A stretch of 31,942 nt of DNA, from IMG/VR virus record IMGVR_UViG_3300025652_000300, positions 1 to 31,942 of that record; one strand, 5' to 3'. Of the stretch, positions 13,077-20,853 are shown piece by piece. This DNA comes from a virus. Made by a program: the position numbers and the translations under genes. Below the pieces are notes generated by a model. The model worked only from the letters and a program-made list of their open reading frames with translations, was not told the DNA's origin and did no database searches. Numbering within the stretch: position 1 is the first letter of the stretch; every line of letters starts with the position of its first letter.

Positions 13077-16000
13077 CACGGGCCTCGCTGTGCAAGTTGC
13101 TGCGTGGCGGGGTTGTTGCCGGCCAGCGCGGCACGGCGCTGCTGCTGTTGAGGTGTGAGTTGAATGCCGGCGAATAGACCGCCTGTGGCTGGAGTAGGTG
13201 CGGGGGCAGTCGCTGCTAATGGAGGAGTAGCTGCGACGGGAGATAGTGCCCCCGCGTTCGGTGCCGGCGTCGATGCCGGAAGATCCAAGGTCCGAGTTTC
13301 GCGAGGCTCCTCGAAAGAAGATAGCTTCCTGTCGCTTAAATCGAACCGCATATCGTTCAACTTGAAGATGGGCAGCAAGTTACCGTTGTCACGAACCTCA
13401 CGACGAGTTTCCTTGCTGATCTTCATTGGCACAAAATTGCCACTCATCAACTGGCTGACGTTGCCAATCTTGTACTTCTTCAGAGCTTTGCGAATCTCGA
13501 AGTCATCCATACCCAAAGCCCGCATATCTTTCACGGTCTGGTGCATTTTGCTCTGTACTCGGAACAGGGCTTCGTTTGCGTTCTGGTAGGCATTCAGGGC
13601 TTCGTCCTCGGTCAGCGAACCTCGGGTCTTCACCGCCGTGTTAAAAAGCTGTCGCGCTCCCGTGATGTTGCCCGCGTAATCGAAGGACGAGTACATGACG
13701 ATGTTGTCCGGCTTCACTTCGACTTCTGTCAAACCTGTCAGCGCCCGCAAGAATTCACCAGCAGCCTTGCGCTCATTGCCCGCCGGATCCGGTCCGGGGT
13801 TAAACATGCCGCGAATAAACCGTCCCGGCTCTAACCCCGGAGCCTGAGTTGTTTTTTTCTGTGCCTTCAACTCGAACGGCGAACCACCGGGGTTGAATGC
13901 TTCCATCGTGTGAACGAAGCTCTTCAGCAGTTTGTCACCACTTGTATCCACATCACGGTAAATTCGAGCACCAGTCTTGGTTCGCCCACCTCGGATCGTG
14001 GTGTCCACCAGCTTTTCCGTTACAATCGACTCGCTGGCAAACGGGTTGAAGATTTCGTTCAGCGCCTGGAATCCAGCGTTAGCAGCTATCGAGGCGCTGT
14101 CCTTGCCGAGATCCTGCCCGTCAGAGATGGCGTTGTAGATACCCATGATCGGACGTTGCAGGTAGTCGTACGGGTTGGTGTAGCTGAAATCGACGTAGCC
14201 CTTCAGGTTTCCTTTGTCGTCAACCGACACTGGAATCAGACGGCTGTTACGAGACCACTCGGGTCCAGCGCGACGGGCGGCATCAAGCTGGTCCTGTGTG
14301 ACGCCGGTCAGCATCTTGGCTGTTTCTTGCAGAGCCACCGGCAGCGCCGTCGTAGCAAAAGCAAGGCCGGTCAGACGACGCATGCCGATCTCGTTCAGAG
14401 ATTGTGCTGCTTGTTGCGCTGCCTTCAGACGTTCACCCTCATCGGCGATGTCGCTGAACCGAGCAAGGAAGTCCGGGTCATCAGCACGGACAGCGATCTC
14501 ATCCAGAGACTTCTGCAAAGTGTTAACGCTCGTGCGAATAATTTCTGCCGGGAAGGCGATGAAGTTACCAACCGGCAGCTTGCGAATCTCTTTAATGATC
14601 TGCGGAACACGTTCGTAGTTCGGCACGTTGTTCTTGACGATGTTCGCTGCGTACTCATCGATGTTCATTCCAATGGCACGTTCAGCGTTCTTGGCGCTTC
14701 CGAACTTTGATAGCAGCTTGCTCTTCTCGAACTCGAAGTTGTAGATCTTCCACACATCGTCACCGCCTTGGTAGCCCTGACGTGCGAGGTTGAGAATCTT
14801 TGACCGCGAGAATATGTTACCGGGCTTTCGTCCCACCTGAACTCCGGCGATGACCTCGTCGGCTTCTCGAGTTACACCAAGACCCTCGCTCAGAAGGCGG
14901 TCGATCTCACGAAGCTGCGCTTGGTTTCCGATAACACCCAACTCTTGCAGCTTGCCGTAGTAGCCAATGCTGTCTCCGCGTTTGCGAATATTGTTGGCAA
15001 CAATCGCGAAGGATTCACCAAGGCCGGCGCCCCTACCAATATTGCCCTGTGCTACAGCAAACATCGCGGCAGATGTCACGTTGCGAATCTGTGTGATTGG
15101 AGAAAGAACGGTCTTGGTAAACTGAGAAGCACCCTTGGCCTTCAAGAACCCGCTATACAGACCCCTCGCAACATTCTTAACAGTCTCGTCTTCCGTAGCA
15201 ACAACCCGAGTCAGGTCCGTATACATTCGGTTGCTGACGGCAACATCCTTTGCGGTGCCCCAATAGTCTTCACTTAGAACCGTGTACTCCCGACGAAGCT
15301 CCGGGGGCAGTGCTTTGTAAGCGTCACTTGTCAGAACGCTGCCTGTGTCTTTTGCACTCCGCGCGATGTTGAACATGAACTCATCGTTAGCAACGAATTC
15401 GGCCATGTCTGTGACGGTTGAGATAAACGCTTCTTGCGGATCCTTGATCTCACCCAGCATCCGACGGATGGCAGGACTGCCAACTCTTTTTGCCTTGAAC
15501 AGGTCCGTCTTGAGGCGATCAACGGCGACGCGGTTGTTACCCTTCGGCGAAGAGTACGCTCCTCGCTTCTGTGATCCGATACGAAGAAAGTCCTCGACGA
15601 GGGACTCGGCCTCTGAACGCTTTACTTTTTGACCGGCGCCTACACCAAAGAAGTGTTCCTCGGGTGCTGTAACAGGGAGTTCATCCGCTGCTTTGCCGCT
15701 GTTGTAGACACGGTCGTAGAAGGAGCGATAAACGTCCGGCGACTGCTCGAACATCTTGATCGTATCTTCCTTAGCCTCTGCAAACTCAGTAGTTTTCTTA
15801 AAGCCCTCGTCCTCGAAGAACCTGTATTTGCGCCGAAGGTAGGAGCCGATGTTGGACTTGATCTCATCCGCGATGTCCTGCGACTCCTTGTTGTTCAGGA
15901 AATCAGACTTCAGGATCTGGTTCGACATGCGATCCACCTGCCGACGCATCCGCATGACGGGCCGACGAATAGCTTCGGGAATCATGTCGATTGCAGTTTC

Positions 16001-17002
16001 GCCCGTGAGGTACGAATAAATCTCGTTGTTAAGATCAGCACGAGTCAGGGAAGTTTGCCCCACCATAATCTCGGACAGCTTACCCTTGCCGAGACCAGCA
16101 TCGTATAAATCATCTATGCCGCGTTCTACATCTTTTAAGGTTCTCGCGGCGTAGTTAATTTGCTTGTCGATCTTACCGCGAATCTGTGACCGTGCCTCGG
16201 CCATCTCCTCGGTAAGGTTGCCACGAAAACGGAAGGCCGAAGCCACCTTTTCCAGAGTTTCTTCGCTGACTCCTGGAATCTTCTGAAGAAGTTTTGACCC
16301 GCTTGTTGCCAACGCAGTTCCAGCTTCGAGCGTGGCTTGTGCGGCCCGTGCACTTGTCGGCCCTGCAACAGCACCAATCGCGCGACTGGTTCCTGCGCCG
16401 AGAACCTTAAATAGAGGCTCTGCTAGAGCAGTGGCTCCAGCGGCTTCTACACCAAAGCGCAGCTTGTTGCCGATCCGAGCAAGTGCAGCATCGCGGCCTT
16501 CGAGACCGATCAGGTCTACTGTCTGTGTAGGTCCACCCTCGAAGAAGTCGCCGATGGTGGTGTTCCCTGTTGTGGAAACAGCAGCATCTACAAGACCGGC
16601 GGAGCCGATCTGCGCGAGGCGTTCCATACCCTTGCTGAGATTCTTCGCTTTTGAGAACTTGCTAACAAGCGCGACACTGCCGATGCCGGGAGCAAGGACA
16701 GGGGCCAAGAACTGAGTGGCGGCTTCGGCAATCTCACCGGCGGCGCCTTCAGGATCGATGCCTGCGGCTTCCCGGAATCCCTCAAATAAGTTAGTGACAT
16801 CTTGCGCGTAGTTGGTGTCCGCAGCCAGATCAACAAGGGACGCGCCAAGCTCACCCACGCCCTGCGGTATGGCGATAAGACCGGAGGCCACACCTTCAGC
16901 TATTTCCTGAAAGGTGCCTTCCTTCTCATCCCCACCAGTAAGACCAAGCTCTCGCCGCCTCTTCTGCTCTTCGGTGAGTTGAATGCCCTGAAACAAGCTC
17001 AT
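13076..17002 (-). CDS. Giant internal virion / DNA-ejection-type protein (1308 aa)
   Basis: One of the longest proteins of such phages, last of the structural series. It is mainly helical, with Ala/Gly-rich segments near residues 30-115 and 155-220 (possible membrane-interacting stretches) and long charged helices in the middle. Around residues 650-870 there are hydrophobic segments and an Ala-Glu-Ile-Ile-Arg helix. I see no lytic transglycosylase motif. Size, position next to Ala/Gln-rich virion proteins and gene order recall ejection proteins such as T7 gp16, but no sequence similarity is claimed; large polyvalent proteins are an alternative. The same motif LFxGIQLT...RR occurs at both termini (residues 3-17 and 1276-1290). 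The C-terminal linker before the second copy is Pro/Ala-rich. Confidence 0.75.
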   Translation of the reverse strand: MSLFQGIQLTEEQKRRRELGLTGGDEKEGTFQEIAEGVASGLIAIPQGVGELGASLVDLAADTNYAQDVTNLFEGFREAAGIDPEGAAGEIAEAATQFLAPVLAPGIGSVALVSKFSKAKNLSKGMERLAQIGSAGLVDAAVSTTGNTTIGDFFEGGPTQTVDLIGLEGRDAALARIGNKLRFGVEAAGATALAEPLFKVLGAGTSRAIGAVAGPTSARAAQATLEAGTALATSGSKLLQKIPGVSEETLEKVASAFRFRGNLTEEMAEARSQIRGKIDKQINYAARTLKDVERGIDDLYDAGLGKGKLSEIMVGQTSLTRADLNNEIYSYLTGETAIDMIPEAIRRPVMRMRRQVDRMSNQILKSDFLNNKESQDIADEIKSNIGSYLRRKYRFFEDEGFKKTTEFAEAKEDTIKMFEQSPDVYRSFYDRVYNSGKAADELPVTAPEEHFFGVGAGQKVKRSEAESLVEDFLRIGSQKRGAYSSPKGNNRVAVDRLKTDLFKAKRVGSPAIRRMLGEIKDPQEAFISTVTDMAEFVANDEFMFNIARSAKDTGSVLTSDAYKALPPELRREYTVLSEDYWGTAKDVAVSNRMYTDLTRVVATEDETVKNVARGLYSGFLKAKGASQFTKTVLSPITQIRNVTSAAMFAVAQGNIGRGAGLGESFAIVANNIRKRGDSIGYYGKLQELGVIGNQAQLREIDRLLSEGLGVTREADEVIAGVQVGRKPGNIFSRSKILNLARQGYQGGDDVWKIYNFEFEKSKLLSKFGSAKNAERAIGMNIDEYAANIVKNNVPNYERVPQIIKEIRKLPVGNFIAFPAEIIRTSVNTLQKSLDEIAVRADDPDFLARFSDIADEGERLKAAQQAAQSLNEIGMRRLTGLAFATTALPVALQETAKMLTGVTQDQLDAARRAGPEWSRNSRLIPVSVDDKGNLKGYVDFSYTNPYDYLQRPIMGIYNAISDGQDLGKDSASIAANAGFQALNEIFNPFASESIVTEKLVDTTIRGGRTKTGARIYRDVDTSGDKLLKSFVHTMEAFNPGGSPFELKAQKKTTQAPGLEPGRFIRGMFNPGPDPAGNERKAAGEFLRALTGLTEVEVKPDNIVMYSSFDYAGNITGARQLFNTAVKTRGSLTEDEALNAYQNANEALFRVQSKMHQTVKDMRALGMDDFEIRKALKKYKIGNVSQLMSGNFVPMKISKETRREVRDNGNLLPIFKLNDMRFDLSDRKLSSFEEPRETRTLDLPASTPAPNAGALSPVAATPPLAATAPAPTPATGGLFAGIQLTPQQQQRRAALAGNNPATQQLAQRGP
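13155..13168. repeat. Direct repeat copy encoding C-terminal GIQLT motif
   Basis: GTGAGTTGAATGCC, identical to the copy at 16974-16987 and in the same coding phase, near the 3' end of the giant virion gene. It encodes part of the motif shared by the protein's two ends. Confidence 0.6.
16974..16987. repeat. Direct repeat copy encoding N-terminal GIQLT motif
   Basis: GTGAGTTGAATGCC, second identical copy, near the 5' end of the giant virion gene; see the copy at 13155-13168. Confidence 0.6.
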
Positions 17003-17013
17003 GGCGCTACTAC

Positions 17014-18945
17014 CTAGCTGCTTTGAGGCTGGTAGTTGATGAAGGCATCATAAAGAGTATTAAGACCTTGAACGATTTGTTCCTGTGTCACTTCCGTGGG
17101 TTCGACCTTAGCATCCTTTGTTGAAAGAGATGCAGCGATATCTCGACGAAGAGACATCATCATGTCTTCGTCATCCATGCGCTTGCCAGTCCAATCTGCA
17201 CGACTTGGTGTTGCCGATGTGGTCTTACCCGTGATCGACTTTACGATAACGTCGCCGATCTCGTCCGACGAGAGGTACTTCTCGTACAGTCTCTGAGTCT
17301 CACCCGGCAGCGATGCCGTAAACTCGGCAAGGCGGATACGGAAATGTTGTTCGTCTATTCCCATTTCTTTCGCATGTGCTTGCGCGGCCATTGTTTTGCC
17401 GAGGTCGTAGATCCGTCCCTTAGAAGCCTCCGTCGCCTGCCACCTCTGAGTCATGATCAGATTATTAACCGCAGCTTCCCTATCCAGACGGCTCTGTTCG
17501 CCCTGGAACTTTTGATTGATCTCGGTCAACTGAACACGCAACTGCTGCTCGGAGTTAGCCAAGAAAGCTGCGGCATCTCGACCAAGAGCACTTTCTGCTG
17601 CCTGGAAAGCCTGGCTGTTTACCTGCATAGCCTCTCGCGTTGCAAGTTCCGTATCTTGCATCGCGGCCCTAGCGATTTCACCACCAATCCGCTCACTGGT
17701 TGTGAAGGCACGAGCCTCTTCGGCAGCGATCTCTTCGCCAACCTCTGTGGTGGCAAGCATCTTCAGTTCACGTTCTTGCTGCTGCTGTTGCTGCTGGAGA
17801 GCGCCCTTGACCTCACCAAACTCAGCAAGCTGCTGACCGGCACCCGCCGCGATATTCGACAGGGCGTCTTCAGACTGACCGGCAGCGATGCGAAGACCCA
17901 GCATCATCAGGTTGTAGTTCTTGTCGGTGCGAACATCCTTGGCTTCTTCCTCGCCAAGAAGATCCTTCAGCGTCTGATACCGCTGCTCAACGCGCTCTTT
18001 GCGAGAGAGCTTCGGATCGATACCGAGATCTTTGTCGTTCTGCTCTGCCTGATCTTGTGTCTTACTGACACCTTTGCCGGGGCTGCGCTTCCGTTCAGGA
18101 CCGAGACCGTCAGTTGCAAAAGGATCTCGGCGGGTAGGTTGTGGCCGAGCTTTCTTTGTGTCTTCCGCTAGTTTGACAAGATCTTCTGCGGCAGTTGTTT
18201 TAACAGATGCCGTTTTTTTGCCCGCTTCCGCCTTTGCGTCGGGCGCTGACTCTTGGTTACGCATGCTCTGCAACTCAGCAAGGCGCATACGCTCGAGCGG
18301 ACCTAGCGGTACGCCGCTTCCGCCGGTGGCATCCTCTGCGGTACGCCCGTACGGAACGTCCTCGTCAGTGGCTCTAAACCTTTCTGACACCGGCATTACA
18401 GGACCAGATGTAGGAATGCTAGAAGCAGCGGGCATGGCGGCAGCGGCAACAAGATCCGGAGGATCAAACCTCGAAGTGTAACTTGTTCTTTGGACCTCTG
18501 CCTGACGTGCGAGTTCAGCATCCGCAGCCTGCCGGGCTGGACTTTTGACCGACGAGCGTTTGAAAGCGTCTGTAAGAATGTTTTGAGGTATGAAATTACC
18601 GATACGCAAAAACGGATTATCTGTTGGACCCGCCAAAGACGGATCCATGCTCATGGCACGATACTGCTCCAAATAGCCGAACGGCCCGCGATCCACTGCG
18701 GGAGGACGACGCGCCTCAGACACTGAAACAGAGGGACCCCCGATAATCGGCATTCTTTTGTAGCGGGGATCATCGGGGTAGAGATCGTTGAGGTTCACAC
18801 TGGCACCCGTCTGCGCCCGCATCGGCTGACCCTGTGCCATAGCCTTTTGTGCTGCCGTCATCAACGGAGCAGAAGAGGCCAAGATCCCAGTTGCACGTCT
18901 CGCGGCTCGTGGATCACGAAACATTCTACGGTTCATGGGGTTCAT
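17014..18945 (-). CDS. Probable internal virion protein with long coiled coil (643 aa)
   Basis: The ATG at 18945 overlaps the upstream stop (TGATG). The N-terminal third is Arg/Pro/Ser/Ala-rich and looks disordered; the middle has Lys/Ala/Thr-rich linkers; from about residue 300 to 590 it is a highly charged helical region with a run of seven Gln followed by Glu-Arg-Glu-Leu-Lys, and many Ala, Gln and Glu, consistent with an extended coiled coil. No enzyme motif is seen. Its position between the Ala/Gln-rich protein and the giant ejection-type protein suggests that it is packaged or forms part of the ejection channel. That is inference from gene order. Confidence 0.7.
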   Translation of the reverse strand: MNPMNRRMFRDPRAARRATGILASSAPLMTAAQKAMAQGQPMRAQTGASVNLNDLYPDDPRYKRMPIIGGPSVSVSEARRPPAVDRGPFGYLEQYRAMSMDPSLAGPTDNPFLRIGNFIPQNILTDAFKRSSVKSPARQAADAELARQAEVQRTSYTSRFDPPDLVAAAAMPAASSIPTSGPVMPVSERFRATDEDVPYGRTAEDATGGSGVPLGPLERMRLAELQSMRNQESAPDAKAEAGKKTASVKTTAAEDLVKLAEDTKKARPQPTRRDPFATDGLGPERKRSPGKGVSKTQDQAEQNDKDLGIDPKLSRKERVEQRYQTLKDLLGEEEAKDVRTDKNYNLMMLGLRIAAGQSEDALSNIAAGAGQQLAEFGEVKGALQQQQQQQERELKMLATTEVGEEIAAEEARAFTTSERIGGEIARAAMQDTELATREAMQVNSQAFQAAESALGRDAAAFLANSEQQLRVQLTEINQKFQGEQSRLDREAAVNNLIMTQRWQATEASKGRIYDLGKTMAAQAHAKEMGIDEQHFRIRLAEFTASLPGETQRLYEKYLSSDEIGDVIVKSITGKTTSATPSRADWTGKRMDDEDMMMSLRRDIAASLSTKDAKVEPTEVTQEQIVQGLNTLYDAFINYQPQSS

Positions 18946-19868
18946 CAGGCTCTCCCGAAGTTGAACAGGTTACCAAAGCCCTTCGCTTCACCAGCAGCAC
19001 CCAGACCAGCAATACCGAGACCAAGAAGTTGAGACGTGGCGCTCGGACCGGGGGTCGTGGTTGTGGAGGTCGTCTGTTGCAGAGCCGGAACACCACGGAA
19101 GATGTCAGACAGGAAGCCAATCTGCTGGAACGGAAGCTGCTGCTGGGCAAGTACGTTCTGCTGACCGATGTTGAGGCCCGTCTGTTCCTGCTGCTGTTGC
19201 AGCCCACCAATACCAAGGAGCGTGTTGATGTCCTGCGTACCCATTGCTTGACCCAACTGACCAAGGCCGGCAACTCCCTGAGACAAGGCTCCACCAAGTT
19301 GCGCCTGCCTCAACTGTTGCTGCGCTGCGTCCTGCGCTAACTTCGAGGCTTGCGAGAATCCTGCGCTGCGAAGACGCTCTCCAGTCCGAGCCTGCTGCTC
19401 AAGAACATTCCTGCCAAGTTCCCCCTGCACAACAGCGGCCCGACTTCCGCCAAACGCGCCCGATCCCACAGCCCGAGCATTTGCTGCCTGCTCTTGTATC
19501 TGACCTTGGCGACCAATGTCTGCCTGCGCTCGTTGAACTACGTCCTCAAGATACGGATCCATGTACTGCTGGTACGCAGTCGGATCCATACTAGCACCGG
19601 CGGCAGTGTCCATCGCACCGGTGAGACCAGCTTGCGCCTGCTGCAAGAAAGGCTGGAAGGCACCCACACCAGAAAGAGCAGAAGAGATAGCTTGCTGTTG
19701 ACCTTCGGAAAGCGCCGCCTGCTCTGCTGGAGCAAACGGCATCGTCAAGCCAAGACCGCCGTCGGCAGTCGGCTTGAAGAGACCTTGAGCCGAGGTCAAC
19801 AGGTTTGCCAGATACTGTTCTTGGAACTCGGGAAGACGAGCTACTTGTTCTACAGTTTGTGTTGCCAT
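18945..19868 (-). CDS. Ala/Gln/Gly-rich internal virion protein (307 aa)
   Basis: The start overlaps the previous stop (TAATG). More than a third of residues appear to be Ala, Gln or Gly. A central region, Met-Asp-Pro-Tyr-Leu-Glu-Asp-Val-Val then Gly-Ser-Gly-Ala-Phe-Gly-Gly-Ser-Arg, is a pattern I associate with marine-phage virion proteins found next to nozzle genes. The C-terminal third has several Gln runs and ends in a Gly/Leu/Ala-rich hydrophobic helix (LLGLGIAGLGAAGEA). Composition resembles podovirus ejection proteins that assemble into a tube; function is inferred. Confidence 0.75.
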   Translation of the reverse strand: MATQTVEQVARLPEFQEQYLANLLTSAQGLFKPTADGGLGLTMPFAPAEQAALSEGQQQAISSALSGVGAFQPFLQQAQAGLTGAMDTAAGASMDPTAYQQYMDPYLEDVVQRAQADIGRQGQIQEQAANARAVGSGAFGGSRAAVVQGELGRNVLEQQARTGERLRSAGFSQASKLAQDAAQQQLRQAQLGGALSQGVAGLGQLGQAMGTQDINTLLGIGGLQQQQEQTGLNIGQQNVLAQQQLPFQQIGFLSDIFRGVPALQQTTSTTTTPGPSATSQLLGLGIAGLGAAGEAKGFGNLFNFGRA

Positions 19869-20623
19869 TATGCCTGGGCCTCCAGTTCGGCCATCATATC
19901 ATACATGCGGGCAGCGCCGATATCCCTATCTCCACCACCTGCACCACGGACAGCCGCTGCTGTTATTACAAATTCCCCATCAGACAGACGGGCGGGCACG
20001 GAATCAGAAGTGCCGGTCCCCGGACCGGTGACCTCGCCTCCATGCATGTAGTTGAAGTCAGAAATCTCGCGGCGATAATCTGCCAGATCCTCTGGATCAT
20101 TCAGTTGGTACACATCACCAGTCTCACGCGACCGAGCAGTAAAGTCAAACATCTCACCTTTCGGGAATGGGCGGCGCTCTCCTCCTTCTTCCTCTTCTTC
20201 TGTCTGGCCGAGCAAGGCCAGAGATCCGAGGCCCAGACCGGCTGTGAGCATTTTGTTCTCACTGGCAAAATCACCGAGAGTGCTAAGAATACCCTTGTTC
20301 TCCAGACCCGTAGATTGCCCGATCTTACCGGAAACTGAATATGTATCGGTGGGCACTCGAGCAGCGGCTGTAGGTATCGGGCCTCGCGGCAAGAAGCCGC
20401 CGGAGCCAGCCGGCCTGAATCCCGCTGATTGTGCGCCATACCCTAACGCCCCGCCAATAAGTGCTGTCTTCATGGCGTCATCTACATCCTGACCAGCAAC
20501 CAAGCCTCCGATACCAGAGCCAATACCAGCGCCCATCGGACCACCCAGACCAAAACCAACAACGCCGCCAATGACCGGCGCGGCGTCTTTGATAGCATCC
20601 GTTAATTTATTAAAGATTCCCAT
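19868..20623 (-). CDS. Glycine-zipper virion protein (251 aa)
   Basis: I use the ATG at 20623 (TGATG overlap with the upstream stop) rather than a TTG one codon earlier. Residues 15-45 are almost only Gly, Ala, Val, Ile and Leu with Gly at regular steps (a glycine zipper, membrane-active in many proteins), continued by a second Gly/Ala-rich helix. A very acidic Glu run lies near residue 140. The C-terminus has a pattern frequent in phage virion proteins: Gly-Gly-Glu-Val, Gly-Pro-Gly-Thr-Gly-Thr-Ser-Asp-Ser-Val-Pro-Ala, Leu-Ser-Asp-Gly-Glu-Phe-Val. It may belong to the ejection apparatus; membrane insertion is an inference. Confidence 0.75.
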   Translation of the reverse strand: MGIFNKLTDAIKDAAPVIGGVVGFGLGGPMGAGIGSGIGGLVAGQDVDDAMKTALIGGALGYGAQSAGFRPAGSGGFLPRGPIPTAAARVPTDTYSVSGKIGQSTGLENKGILSTLGDFASENKMLTAGLGLGSLALLGQTEEEEEGGERRPFPKGEMFDFTARSRETGDVYQLNDPEDLADYRREISDFNYMHGGEVTGPGTGTSDSVPARLSDGEFVITAAAVRGAGGGDRDIGAARMYDMMAELEAQA

Positions 20624-20853
20624 CAAGTCACCACTTTTACAGTGCCGCTATCATTATACAGAGCACCGGTTTCTAGTCCAGTCGCGCTGGTCGGCAGGTT
20701 TGTCAGAGTCAGCTTCGTGCCGCGCATTTCGCCGGGTGTTCTTTCTTGCGAGATGAATATCTCCAAAGCTCGAAGCAAGTCCGCCATGTACTGCGAATCG
20801 TAATCTTCGGGCGCCTCCGGGAGTCGGGGTGGTGGGTTTTGTACCTGTGCCAC
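20623..20853 (-). CDS. Small virion-associated protein (76 aa)
   Basis: It starts with GTG at 20853, overlapping the upstream TAG (TAGTG). The N-terminus is Pro-rich; the middle has a helix with Tyr-Met-Ala-Asp-Leu-Leu-Arg-Ala-Leu; the end has Thr-Gly-Leu-Glu-Thr-Gly-Ala-Leu-Tyr-Asn-Asp-Ser-Gly-Thr-Val, a phrase often seen at the C-terminus of short phage structural proteins. Its exact role is not known. Overlaps on both sides tie it to the nozzle and ejection genes. Confidence 0.7.
   Translation of the reverse strand: MAQVQNPPPRLPEAPEDYDSQYMADLLRALEIFISQERTPGEMRGTKLTLTNLPTSATGLETGALYNDSGTVKVVT

Noticed and set aside
13910-14710. 266-codon open frame on the plus strand
   Set aside because: Antisense to the giant virion gene, whose frame is continuous and better supported by gene order.
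17344-18171. 275-codon open frame on the plus strand
   Set aside because: Antisense to the coiled-coil virion protein; Leu/Cys-rich composition comes from reading the Gln- and Glu-rich codons backwards.
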